Shown piece by piece: positions 1 through 8,194 of a DNA stretch of 64,000 nucleotides (positions within the stretch are counted from its first letter, which is position 1; each line of letters begins with the position of its first letter). The stretch covers positions 186,001 to 250,000 of the forward strand of contig NZ_JAKNQH010000005.1 of NCBI RefSeq assembly GCF_022662305.1, written 5' to 3'. The notes beneath the pieces were generated by a model. That model did no database searches, was not told the DNA's origin, and was given only the letters and a program-made list of their open reading frames with translations. Position numbers and translations under genes: made by a program. The DNA is from Sphingomonas sp. BAUL-RG-20F-R05-02. Lineage in GTDB: Bacteria > Pseudomonadota > Alphaproteobacteria > Sphingomonadales > Sphingomonadaceae.

Positions 1-286
1 CGGTGAAATCCTGCATCAGCACGCGCGCCGGGCGATACTGAATCTCGCGGTCGGGCGCGTTGGGGTTCTGCTGCCAGTCGATGATCGCCTGGATGTCGGC
101 TTCGGTGACGGTCACGCCGTCCTCAAAGCGCAGCAGGTTCTCGAGCAGCACCTTCATCGAAAAGGGCAGGCGGCTGATATCGCCGAGCTTTTCCGCCGCT
201 GCCGCCAGCGAGTAGTAATCATATTCGATCCCGTTCACGTCGAGCGTGGCGCGGGTGCCGAGCGTATCCTGGCCGATGGCGGTCAT
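1..286 (-). CDS. acnA: Aconitate hydratase AcnA, N-terminal part (runs off the left edge)
   Basis: The first 95 residues are visible; the rest lies left of the window. The protein begins MTAIGQDTLGTRATL and continues with the SLAAAAEKLGDISRLPFSMK and LLENLLRFEDG segments that mark the N-terminus of the AcnA/IRP1 type of aconitase. The enzyme interconverts citrate and isocitrate in the cytoplasmic TCA cycle with a 4Fe-4S cluster; the cluster cysteines are outside the window. The ATG is preceded by a clear GGAAGGA ribosome site about 7 bases upstream, which fixes the start. A hairpin separates it from phoK, so it probably has its own promoter in 287-528. Confidence 0.93.
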   Translation of the reverse strand, partial: MTAIGQDTLGTRATLDVNGIEYDYYSLAAAAEKLGDISRLPFSMKVLLENLLRFEDGVTVTEADIQAIIDWQQNPNAPDREIQYRPARVLMQDFT

Positions 287-528
287 GCGGGTCCTTCCCA
301 TAGGATGCCCCGTGACGGGAGCGCGGCGGGAAAGCGGCAACGAGCGCCGCACGAGCGCGCCCCGGCTAGGGCGAAAGCGTGAGTCGCAAGGGGCCTTAGC
401 AACCGTGGACGCGATGCGCAAAGGTTGCGGCGCGGCAAAGCACACGGAGTGCGGCTGTTGCGACGCACTCTCAAAAACAGTGGCTTATCGCGCGATTTGC
501 GCGACTTTTGTATGAGTTTATCGACGCC

Positions 529-560
529 AAGACCTTCCCGTTGCGAGCCGGGAAGGTTTT
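529..560. terminator. Hairpin between phoK and acnA
   Basis: Arms ACCTTCCCG (532-540) and CGGGAAGGT (549-557) are perfectly complementary around an 8-base loop, with flanking AA/TT extending the stem. Both phoK and acnA are read leftward, so this most likely ends phoK transcription before the acnA promoter region. There is no long T-run on the leftward strand; four Ts follow on the rightward strand. I see no gene between 287 and 528, only the presumed acnA promoter. Confidence 0.5.
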
Positions 561-571
561 GGGCGCCCCCG

Positions 572-2248
572 TCAGTTCGGGCAGGTCGAGGCGGCACCGC
601 CATCAAGATCGAGACAGCGTCCGTCCGGAAGTGGCGCGGTCACCGGCAGGTGGATCGCGGCGGCGAGCGTCGGCATGATGTCCACCGTCTCCACCGACAG
701 CGGCTGTTCGAAGCCGACCATGCCCTTGCGCCAGAACAGGATCGGCACGCGGCGATCATAATCCCAGAAGCTGCCATGCGTGGCGACGTAGCCCTTGGTG
801 GGATCGGGAATCGGCATCACGCGTGGCTTCAGCGCCACGACGATATCGCCCGACACCGCAGGATTGTACGACGCCTTGGCGCGCATGATGAGCGGCCATG
901 TCTCGGGCGGCCCGTTCGGCTCGGGAGAGGCGGCGATCTCGGCACCCGAGAAGGCGGCGGCGACGAACGGGCTGGCGCGATAGACCTTGAGCGCTTCGGC
1001 AAGGACGGCGGCGTGCTGCTTCGCGGTCAGCTTCGGGTCGATCCAGATATCGCCCGAACCGGAGTCGCCGAACAGGACCTGGCCCGGCAGGTTGAGGCGC
1101 CCGGTGACGGTCGCGTTGATCGCCTTGGTCGAGAAGGTGGCATCGGTGCGCACCGCGCCCGGCATGGCATGTTCGCGGTTGCGCTCGGGAATGTCGTGGC
1201 CGCCGTGATCCGCGGTGAGGACGACGAGATAATCGACCCCGGTCGCATCGAGCTGGTCGAACAGTTCGCCCAGCGAATGATCGAGATTGGCGAGGTTGAT
1301 GCACATTTCGGCACCCTCGGTGCCATAGGTGTGGCCGACGTAATCGGTCGCCGAGGCGCCGATGTCGATGATGTCGGTGGCGGGTCCGGTGCCGAGCTTC
1401 ATGTCGCGCACCATGCCGGCGGCGAGCGCGAGGATGGCGTTGTCGAACTCGGGCGAGGCGCGGAACTTGGTGCGGTTGCCGGCGTCACGCTCGAAATGGC
1501 CGGCGCCGACGGTCTTGCCGCCGCCGAGCGGGATGGCGCGATCACGGCTGCGGCAGAAGTCCGGCACCTCGAAGCCCGGCTGCGCTTCGGCGATGCGCGC
1601 GGACACGGCGGCGTTGGTGCGGGTGACGATATCGGGCGTCTTGCGGCCGGCGTAGCTGACGAACGCCTTGCCGTCCCACCACCAGATCTCGTCGAGCGTC
1701 GCCTTGTGGCCGCCCATCATCACCGCCGAGCGATCCTTGCCCGACACCGAAACGGTGCGCACCGCCGGATTGGCGGTCTTCATGCGTTCGCCGAGCGTCG
1801 GGACGAGCAGATGCGTGTCGGTGACGGTGTATTTCTCGTGCGTGCTGCCGGGGATGCTCTCGTCCTCGGCGCAATAGATCTGCTTGTCGGCCAGCGGCGA
1901 TTTGAGGTTGTACCAGGTGTTGGCGACGATGCCGGTCTTCGCCGGGCGGAAGCCGGTGAGGATGGTGGAGTGGCCGGGGCACGTCTCGGTCGCGGCGTGG
2001 CTCTGATAGCCCGAGGGGAACACGTCACCGGTGAGCAGCCGGGCAAAGCCGCCGGTGAAGTGGTTGCGGTACTCCGCGAACAGATCGGCCGAAAATTGGT
2101 CGACCGAGATCGCCACGATCAGATTCGGCGGCGTCTCCGGCGAGACGGCTACGGGTGCGGGCGGTGCCGACTGCGCGGCCAACGGGGTGGCTGCGAGGGC
2201 GAACGAAAGGGCCAATGCAAGGGCGGGGAGGGCGGTAAAACGATTCAT
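572..2248 (-). CDS. phoK: PhoK/PafA-type secreted alkaline phosphatase
   Basis: A 558-residue periplasmic or secreted phosphomonoesterase of the alkaline phosphatase superfamily. From the start at 2248 (GGAAAG ribosome site) there is a signal peptide of about 26 residues ending in LAAQ. The catalytic set described for the Sphingomonas BSAR-1 enzyme is present at the same numbers: nucleophile Thr89 in ATETCPGHST, Asn110 in IVANTWYN, and Lys171 and Arg173 in SGKDRSA. Metal-ligand segments ISVDQF, SATDYVGH and TADHGGHD are also present, and the C-terminal segment VETVDIMPTLAA is typical of this group. An in-frame start 69 bases upstream exists but would bury the signal peptide. The gene lies divergent from the DsbD gene across 79 bases. 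It probably scavenges phosphate from organic esters. Confidence 0.9.
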   Translation of the reverse strand: MNRFTALPALALALSFALAATPLAAQSAPPAPVAVSPETPPNLIVAISVDQFSADLFAEYRNHFTGGFARLLTGDVFPSGYQSHAATETCPGHSTILTGFRPAKTGIVANTWYNLKSPLADKQIYCAEDESIPGSTHEKYTVTDTHLLVPTLGERMKTANPAVRTVSVSGKDRSAVMMGGHKATLDEIWWWDGKAFVSYAGRKTPDIVTRTNAAVSARIAEAQPGFEVPDFCRSRDRAIPLGGGKTVGAGHFERDAGNRTKFRASPEFDNAILALAAGMVRDMKLGTGPATDIIDIGASATDYVGHTYGTEGAEMCINLANLDHSLGELFDQLDATGVDYLVVLTADHGGHDIPERNREHAMPGAVRTDATFSTKAINATVTGRLNLPGQVLFGDSGSGDIWIDPKLTAKQHAAVLAEALKVYRASPFVAAAFSGAEIAASPEPNGPPETWPLIMRAKASYNPAVSGDIVVALKPRVMPIPDPTKGYVATHGSFWDYDRRVPILFWRKGMVGFEQPLSVETVDIMPTLAAAIHLPVTAPLPDGRCLDLDGGAASTCPN

Positions 2249-2327
2249 GACTTTCCTTTCGCGGCGATCCGAAGCACTCCCGCCGGCGGCTATGGCCGAG
2301 ACGCGGTTTGCCGACAAGGATTGCCCG

Positions 2328-4373
2328 ATGCGTGCGCTTCATTACCTGTTCGTGACTTTCCTGGCGCTGTTTGCCGCAAATGCCGCCTGGGCCGACGCTC
2401 CCGGCGCGCTTGGCGATGGGCCGCACCTCGCGATTCGGCTGGTGGCGGAGAGCGCGACGCCGGCGGCGGGGCGCGACGTGACGCTTGCGCTCGACACGCG
2501 CCCGGAGCCGGGCTGGCACGGCTATTGGCAGAACCCGGGCGATGCAGGCTTTCCGGCCAAGCTTAGCTGGACGCTGCCGAAGGGCGTGACCTCCGCGGCG
2601 CCGGTCTATCCGGTACCGCAGCGGCTGCTCGTCGCCGGGCTGATGAACTATGTGTTCGAGAAGCCGTATGCGCCGCTGGTGACGCTGCATGTTCCGGCGG
2701 GGCTGGCGGCGGGCACGAAGCTGCCGGTCAAGCTGCACGCGGATTACCTCGTGTGCACGTCGAGCGTGTGCGTTCCCGAATCGGCCGATCTCGCGGTCGA
2801 CCTGACCGTCGGCGACGGGGCGGTGACGCCGGAGAACCGCGCGCGTTTCGATGCGTGGCGGCAGGCGATTCCCAAGCCGATCGGTAGCGCCGCGACGTTC
2901 CAGGTGGCGGATGGCGCGTTGCGGATCAGCGTGCCTTACCCGGCGAACGCGCCGCTCACCGAAGCCTATTTCTATCCGGTTTCGACCGGTATCGTCGATT
3001 ATGCGGCCAAGCAGACCATCGCGCGGGATGGCGATCGCGTCGTCATCGCAACCAAGCCGGGTTCCGGTGGAACCGGCGCGTTGACCGGCGTGCTGGCGAT
3101 CGGCGCCGGCAAGGGACTGGTCGTGGACGCCACGCCCGGCACGGTCGCGCCCGCGGGTAACGTGCCGGCCGAGGCACCGCCGAGCGGCGCGCTGACTGCG
3201 ACGCTGATCGCGCTGGCGGGGGCGGTACTGGGCGGGTTGATCCTCAACATCATGCCGTGCGTGTTCCCGATCCTCAGCCTCAAGGCGCTGAGCCTGGCGC
3301 GCGGGCATCTCGACGAACGGTCGGCGCGGGCCGAGGCGCTCGCCTATACGGCGGGCGTGGTGGCGGTTTGCGTGGGGCTGGGGGCGGTCATCCTCGGTTT
3401 GCGGGCGGGCGGCAGCGCGGTCGGCTGGGCGTTCCAGTTGCAGGATCCGCGCGCGATCGTCGTGCTGTTGCTGTTGAGCGTGGCGCTGTCGCTCAACCTC
3501 GGCGGGTTGTTCGAGATCCCGACGCCGCAGTTCGTCAACCGCGCGGGCGGGGCAGGCGGTGCGTTCGCGACCGGGGCGCTGGCCGCGTTCATCGCGACGC
3601 CGTGTACGGGCCCGTTCATGGGCGCGGCGCTTGGCGCGGCGTTGGTGCTGCCGTGGTATGCCGCGCTGGCGGTGTTCGCCGGGCTGGGCATCGGCCTAGC
3701 GCTGCCGTTCCTCGCGCTCGGTTTTGTGCCGAGCTTGCGCAAGCTGCTGCCCAAGCCCGGCATGTGGATGGAGACGTTCCGCCGCATCCTGTCGATCCCG
3801 ATGTGGCTGACCGCGATCGCGCTGGCGTGGGTGCTGGGGCGGCAGGTCGGCACCGATGGTCTGACGGTTGGCCTGCTGGCGGCCTTGATCCTGTCGCAAG
3901 TATTGTATTCTGGCGGTCATCGGCAGCGGAAGGGCCTTCCATTCGGCGCGTTCCGGGTTGGGTTGATTGCCTTGATCTTTGTATGGGGCGCCCTCACGAT
4001 TTTTCCACTCGGCGGCAAAGCAAGGGTAGCATCTGTAGTTGCGGGGAACGATGAGCCGTTCAGCGAGGCCAAGCTCGCCAGTCTCCGCGCCGCCAACCGC
4101 CCGGTGTTCGCATACTTCACCGCCGACTGGTGCCTGACCTGCAAGATCAATGAAAAGGCCGCGATCGAGACCGACGCGACCCGCGCCGCCTTCGCGAAGA
4201 AGAACGTCGCGGTGCTGGTAGGGGACTGGACCAACGGCGACGCCACGCTCGGCCGCTTTATCGAGGCGCATAATCGCGCCGGCGTGCCGCTGTATCTGTA
4301 TTACGCGCCGGGCGCGGCCGAACCGCAGGTCTTGCCACAGGTGCTGACTCCGGGGATGCTGGCGGCGCTATGA
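2328..4373 (+). CDS. dsbD: DsbD-family protein-disulfide reductase (ScsB-like N-terminal domain)
   Basis: A 681-residue inner-membrane protein that passes reducing equivalents from the cytoplasm to the periplasm. A signal peptide (about 1-23) is followed by a periplasmic domain with a cysteine pair (Cys143 and Cys148). Eight or so membrane helices (about 285-565) carry the redox cysteines Cys311 in MPCVFP and Cys426 in TPCTGP. A C-terminal thioredoxin domain has WCLTC at 601-605. All three cysteine pairs of a working relay are therefore present. I chose the ATG at 2328, with AAGGA upstream, over the far longer open frame because it gives a clean signal peptide. Its stop overlaps the next start. 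The stretch near 3895-4050 has much lower GC than the rest of the gene. Confidence 0.88.
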   Translation: MRALHYLFVTFLALFAANAAWADAPGALGDGPHLAIRLVAESATPAAGRDVTLALDTRPEPGWHGYWQNPGDAGFPAKLSWTLPKGVTSAAPVYPVPQRLLVAGLMNYVFEKPYAPLVTLHVPAGLAAGTKLPVKLHADYLVCTSSVCVPESADLAVDLTVGDGAVTPENRARFDAWRQAIPKPIGSAATFQVADGALRISVPYPANAPLTEAYFYPVSTGIVDYAAKQTIARDGDRVVIATKPGSGGTGALTGVLAIGAGKGLVVDATPGTVAPAGNVPAEAPPSGALTATLIALAGAVLGGLILNIMPCVFPILSLKALSLARGHLDERSARAEALAYTAGVVAVCVGLGAVILGLRAGGSAVGWAFQLQDPRAIVVLLLLSVALSLNLGGLFEIPTPQFVNRAGGAGGAFATGALAAFIATPCTGPFMGAALGAALVLPWYAALAVFAGLGIGLALPFLALGFVPSLRKLLPKPGMWMETFRRILSIPMWLTAIALAWVLGRQVGTDGLTVGLLAALILSQVLYSGGHRQRKGLPFGAFRVGLIALIFVWGALTIFPLGGKARVASVVAGNDEPFSEAKLASLRAANRPVFAYFTADWCLTCKINEKAAIETDATRAAFAKKNVAVLVGDWTNGDATLGRFIEAHNRAGVPLYLYYAPGAAEPQVLPQVLTPGMLAAL

Positions 4374-5170
4374 TGAAACGCCTGCTCCTCACCGCCGCCG
4401 CACTGACCGCCACGCCCGCGCTTGCCGAAAGCCCGGCGAGCTGGTCGAAGCCGATCAAGCCGTTCCATATCGCCGGGCCGATCTGGTACGTAGGAACCGA
4501 GGGGCTGGCGGTCTATGCGATCAAGACCGACGCCGGCGCGATCCTCGTCAGCAGCGGCCTCGCGCAGAGCGCCGGATTGATCGAACGCAACCTGCGCGCG
4601 ATCGGCGTCGGGCCGGGGCAGTTGAAGCTGATGCTCAATTCGCACGCGCATTTCGACCATGCCGCCGCCTTTGCGCAACTGCGCCGCGATACTGGCGCGA
4701 AGCTGGTGTCCTCCGCCGCCGACGCGGGCGCGTTGCGCGCCGGCCGACACGAGGCGGATAACGAGAACGGCCACACCCGCTTTCCCGCGGTGCCGGTCGA
4801 TCGGATCGTGCGTGATGGCGAGACGGTGCGGCTGGGCAACGTCGGCATCACTGCTACGCTTACGCCGGGACATACGCCGGGCTGCACCACCTGGTCGATG
4901 CCGGTGGGCAAGCTGCACGTGGTATTCCCGTGCAGCCTGACGGTTGCGGGCAACGTGCTGAAGGGCAATCGCGCCTACCCCAATATCGTCGCGGATTACC
5001 GCAAGAGCTTCGCGCGAATGGGGGCGATGCCCGCCGACATCGTGCTGCCGATGCACCCGGAGTTTGCCGATGTGCTGGAGCATGAGGCGCGCGGCGGCGG
5101 CGCGGCCTTCATCGACCGCAAGGCGCTCCCGAAAATCGTCGCCGAGGCGCGCAGCGACTTCCACCCTTAA
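4370..5170 (+). CDS. Subclass B3 metallo-beta-lactamase-like hydrolase
   Basis: A 266-residue protein with a signal peptide (about 1-19) and the metallo-beta-lactamase fold. The zinc ligands are complete in B3 style: His92, His94, Asp96 and His97 in NSHAHFDH, His168 in TPGHTPG, and His229 in LPMHPEF. This is the HxHxDH class with the third ligand a histidine and no B1-type cysteine ligand at that site. The likely role is periplasmic hydrolysis of beta-lactams, but B3-like proteins with other substrates exist, and the usual LDGG-type segment reads VSSG here. The start codon overlaps the dsbD stop (ATGATGA; 4370 or 4373), so the two are translationally coupled. Resistance is inferred, not shown. 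Confidence 0.85.
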   Translation: MMKRLLLTAAALTATPALAESPASWSKPIKPFHIAGPIWYVGTEGLAVYAIKTDAGAILVSSGLAQSAGLIERNLRAIGVGPGQLKLMLNSHAHFDHAAAFAQLRRDTGAKLVSSAADAGALRAGRHEADNENGHTRFPAVPVDRIVRDGETVRLGNVGITATLTPGHTPGCTTWSMPVGKLHVVFPCSLTVAGNVLKGNRAYPNIVADYRKSFARMGAMPADIVLPMHPEFADVLEHEARGGGAAFIDRKALPKIVAEARSDFHP

Positions 5171-5265
5171 ACCGACCGCCCGTTTTCCCGTCAAGAAAGC
5201 GCCTTGTGCGGCGCAACAATCCGTCGCAGCATGGGCTGGCGACATAGAAGGGCGTTTTCGGGTCG

Positions 5266-6771
5266 ATGGGAATACAAGCGTTCGACGAGATTATGGGGCA
5301 ATCGGGATCGACGGTGTGCCGGTCGGAACTCGCCGCGCTCGGCACCTGGATCGAGGGGACGCCCGCCGCCGAACTGCGCCGCCGCCAGCAGTCGGCCGAG
5401 GCGACGTTCCGCCAGCTCGGCATCACCTTCGCGGTGTACGGCGACAGCGACGCGAGCGAGCGGATCATCCCGTTCGACATCGTGCCGCGCATCTTCCTCG
5501 CCAGTGAATGGGCGCGGCTGTCCGAGGGTCTGGTACAGCGTGTCGAGGCGATCAACGCGTTCCTCGATGACATCTACGGCGCGCAGAAGATCCTGAAAGA
5601 CGGCGTGTTGCCGGCGGACCTCGTGCTCGGCAACCCGCAGTTCCGCTCCGAGATTGCCGGTATGCGGCCGCCGCACGGCATCTGGGCGCATATCTGCGGG
5701 ATCGATCTGGTCCGCACCGGTCCCGACGAGTTCTTCGTGCTGGAGGATAACGCCCGTACGCCGTCCGGGGTCAGCTATATGCTGGAAAACCGCGAGGCGA
5801 TGCTGCGGCTCTGCCCCGAACTGTTCGGCCATTTCCGCGTGGCGGCAGTGGATTCGTATCCCGATCGGCTGCTGGAGACGATGCGGTCGGTCGCGCCGGG
5901 CGCGGTGGCCGCGCCGGTGTGTGTGGTGCTGACGCCGGGCCACTATAATTCGGCCTATTACGAACACAGCTTCCTTGCCGATTCGATGGGGATCGAACTG
6001 GTCGAGGCGGCGGATCTCGTCGTCGAGGATGATTTCGTCTGGATGAGGACGATCGCCGGTCTGGTGAAGATCGACGTGATCTATCGCCGCATCGATGACG
6101 ATTTTCTCGATCCCGAGGTGTTCCGCGCCGATTCGATGCTGGGGGTGCCAGGGCTGATCCGCGCCTATGCGGCCGGGAACGTCGCGCTCATCAACGCGCC
6201 GGGCAACGGCATCGCCGACGACAAGGCGATCTACAGCTATATGCCGGAGATTGTGAAATATTACTCGGGCGGCGAGGCGAAGCTGCCTAATGTCGAGACG
6301 TGGCGTTGCCGCGAGGCGGGTGCATTGCAGTACACGCTCGACAATCTCGACAAGGTGGTGGTCAAGCTGGTCGACGGTTCCGGTGGCTATGGCATGCTGG
6401 TCGGGCCGACCGCCTCGCGTGACGAAATCGAGACGTTCCGCGCCGCGCTGATCGCGGAACCGCACCGCTATATCGCGCAGCCCACGCTGGCGTTGTCGAC
6501 CGTGCCGACGCTGGCGGACGCGGGGCTGGCGCCGCGCCATGTCGATTTCCGCCCGTTCGTGCTGACCGGATCGCGCGGCGTGCAGGTGGTACCGGGCGGG
6601 CTGACGCGGGTCGCGCTGAAGGAAGGCTCGCTGGTGGTCAACTCGTCGCAAGGCGGCGGCACCAAGGACAGTTTCGTGCTGATGGATGACGGGACGATGC
6701 GGCAGTCGCAGGGGCCTGGCGGCATGGCGCAGTCGATGGGCGGCATGAGCCAGCGCACGGGCGGCAACTGA
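5266..6771 (+). CDS. Circularly permuted ATP-grasp type 2 protein (DUF404/DUF407)
   Basis: A 501-residue cytoplasmic protein of the circularly permuted ATP-grasp family. Recognisable segments are QLGITFAVYGD near residue 65, the IPFDIVPRI and VEAINAFLDDIYG stretch near 77-105, FFVLEDNARTPSGVSYMLE near 156-175, and KLVDGSGGYGMLVGP near 365-380. The family is predicted to form amide bonds between amino acids or peptides, and it is usually followed by an alpha-E protein, as here (TGATG overlap). The last 25 or so residues are a Gly/Gln/Met-rich tail unlike the rest. The ligase activity is a family-level prediction; no substrate can be read from the sequence. The start is moderately sure. Confidence 0.88.
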   Translation: MGIQAFDEIMGQSGSTVCRSELAALGTWIEGTPAAELRRRQQSAEATFRQLGITFAVYGDSDASERIIPFDIVPRIFLASEWARLSEGLVQRVEAINAFLDDIYGAQKILKDGVLPADLVLGNPQFRSEIAGMRPPHGIWAHICGIDLVRTGPDEFFVLEDNARTPSGVSYMLENREAMLRLCPELFGHFRVAAVDSYPDRLLETMRSVAPGAVAAPVCVVLTPGHYNSAYYEHSFLADSMGIELVEAADLVVEDDFVWMRTIAGLVKIDVIYRRIDDDFLDPEVFRADSMLGVPGLIRAYAAGNVALINAPGNGIADDKAIYSYMPEIVKYYSGGEAKLPNVETWRCREAGALQYTLDNLDKVVVKLVDGSGGYGMLVGPTASRDEIETFRAALIAEPHRYIAQPTLALSTVPTLADAGLAPRHVDFRPFVLTGSRGVQVVPGGLTRVALKEGSLVVNSSQGGGTKDSFVLMDDGTMRQSQGPGGMAQSMGGMSQRTGGN

Positions 6772-7706
6772 TGCTCTCGCGCACCGCATCGTCGCTCTAT
6801 TGGCTGGGCCGCTATGTCGAGCGGGCCGATTTCATCGCGCGTCTGGTCGAGGCGACGATCCGGCTCGATGCGCTGTCGCCGCGCCCGGCCGGGCAGATCG
6901 CGTGGGAAAGCGCGCTTGCCGTCACCGATACCACCGCCGCCTTCGCACGGACCGGTGCCGAGGCCGGTCAGGATGCGGTCGCGCGGTTCCTGACGCTGGA
7001 CACCACGCATCCGGGGTCGCTGGTCCACTCGCTCGATCGTGCGCGCAACAACGCGCGCGCGGTGCGCACGTCGCTGACGCGGGAGGCGTGGACCGGCATC
7101 AACCAGGCGTGGCTGCTGTTCCAGAACCGCGCGATGCCCGGCGGCGCGGCGGCGACGCTGGCGCTGGCCGAATCGGTCAAGGCGGCGACACGCGGGTTCG
7201 AGGGCGCGATCCACCGGATGCTGCGCAACCAGACGACGTGGTTCATCCGGCTCGGCCAGGCGATCGAGCGGGCAGACAACACCGCGCGGTTGCTCGACGT
7301 GAAATACCACATCCTCTTGCCGGCGGGCGAGCCGGTCGGCGGGGTGGTCGATCGCGACCAGTGGACGACAATCCTGCAGACCGTCTCCGCCGTGACGGCT
7401 TATCGCTGGCTCTATTCGGACGGATTGCTGCCGTCCAACGTCATCGACCTGCTCATCTCGCGCGCGGAACTGCCGCGCAGCCTTGCGGCCTCGGCGGAGG
7501 AAACGGTCGAGTTCCTCACCTTGCTCGCCAAGCGCACCGGCATGCACGGCGAGGCGGATCAGATGGCGCGCGATCGGCAGGCGCATATGCTCAAGACGCG
7601 GTCCAAGGACGTGATCGCGGCCGGGTTGCACCAGTATCTCGAGCAGTTCCTCGCCGACAACGACGCCCTGCACCATGCCATCGCGGGGCAGTTCAAGTTC
7701 GGGTAA
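6771..7706 (+). CDS. Alpha-E domain protein (DUF403)
   Basis: A 311-residue all-helical protein that begins MLSRTASSLYWLGRYVERAD, the hallmark start of the alpha-E family. It overlaps the preceding ATP-grasp gene by one base (TGATG), so the two are co-translated. Alpha-E proteins are predicted partners of circularly permuted ATP-grasp enzymes in a peptide-synthesising or peptide-tagging system. That system often also includes a transglutaminase-like cysteine protease and a proteasome-like hydrolase. Neither follows here: a gene-poor stretch of nearly 500 bases comes next. Function is inferred from the pairing alone. Confidence 0.88.
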   Translation: MLSRTASSLYWLGRYVERADFIARLVEATIRLDALSPRPAGQIAWESALAVTDTTAAFARTGAEAGQDAVARFLTLDTTHPGSLVHSLDRARNNARAVRTSLTREAWTGINQAWLLFQNRAMPGGAAATLALAESVKAATRGFEGAIHRMLRNQTTWFIRLGQAIERADNTARLLDVKYHILLPAGEPVGGVVDRDQWTTILQTVSAVTAYRWLYSDGLLPSNVIDLLISRAELPRSLAASAEETVEFLTLLAKRTGMHGEADQMARDRQAHMLKTRSKDVIAAGLHQYLEQFLADNDALHHAIAGQFKFG

Positions 7707-7897
7707 AAGCGAGGCGGGCTGTTTGCGGGATCTGCTTCCACGTTGTTCAGTCCGAACCTTCAGCAGTGTCGGTTTTCGCCCGCTACACTATCGAGGACGA
7801 GCTAGCGCCGCCGCTCGGTTTTTCACCGGTGACATCGCGTGAGATGCGCCACTGTGCGGTGCATGATCGAGCAAGCACCGAACTGAGCTGCGTAACC
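7707..7897. other. Part of a 488-base gene-poor stretch
   Basis: Between the alpha-E gene and bpt (7707-8194) there is no convincing long gene. The long open frame reading through from the alpha-E gene in another phase is a high-GC shadow. The only candidate coding feature is the 45-codon leftward frame at 7898-8035. I see no hairpin followed by a T-run in 7707-7897 and no tRNA or repeat. Confidence 0.5.
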
Positions 7898-8035
7898 TCA
7901 CCAAAAGCGGTAAGAACCCACCCACATCAGTCGGATCGCTGCGACAGAACCTGCAACCAACAGAGCGAAGACGACATAGGCGATCATGTTAGGCGCCTCG
8001 ACTTCGCTGTCATCGAAATGTGTCTTGCGGTCCAT
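7898..8035 (-). CDS. Possible small membrane protein (45 aa)
   Basis: A leftward frame of 45 codons reads MDRKTHFDDSEVEAPNM, then a single hydrophobic helix (IAYVVFALLVAGSVAAI), then a short basic/aromatic tail. That is a charged N-terminus, one membrane span and a short tail. Codon choice (many GTC, ATC, CGC, GAC) looks like coding DNA of this genome. I see no good ribosome site. A perfect 14-base palindrome at 8039-8052 lies directly upstream and contains a TATAGC that could serve as a -10 box, which would make the message leaderless. I do not recognise the family. It could be a chance frame. Confidence 0.4.
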   Translation of the reverse strand: MDRKTHFDDSEVEAPNMIAYVVFALLVAGSVAAIRLMWVGSYRFW

Positions 8036-8038
8036 AGC

Positions 8039-8052
8039 GATGCTATAGCATC
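8039..8052. promoter_or_regulatory. Perfect 14-base palindrome upstream of the small membrane protein frame
   Basis: GATGCTATAGCATC equals its own reverse complement over all 14 bases and sits three bases before the ATG of the 45-codon frame. Its size suits a dimeric DNA-binding protein, and its centre could be a -10 element on the leftward strand. The regulator is unknown. Confidence 0.35.
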
Positions 8053-8194
8053 TGGCGGAGACCTTCGAAACGCGCGACGATTGTTCGTGACACCGAGGTC
8101 ATGTCGAACATAGCGAAGCCGATTCGCTAAGCATCAACCGCCGACATGCACATGCAAGCGGCACAACCCTCCGCTCGCTCCATGCGCCGTTATT

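Noticed and set aside
425..2566. A 713-codon open frame on the + strand opposite phoK
   Set aside because: It is antisense to phoK, rich in Arg, Gly and His in the pattern of high-GC shadow frames, and has no signal, domain or ribosome site.
3257..4054. A possible frameshift in dsbD, because a second frame is open over the same region
   Set aside because: The main frame runs unbroken through the membrane helices and the thioredoxin domain. The second frame is Arg/Gly-rich noise.
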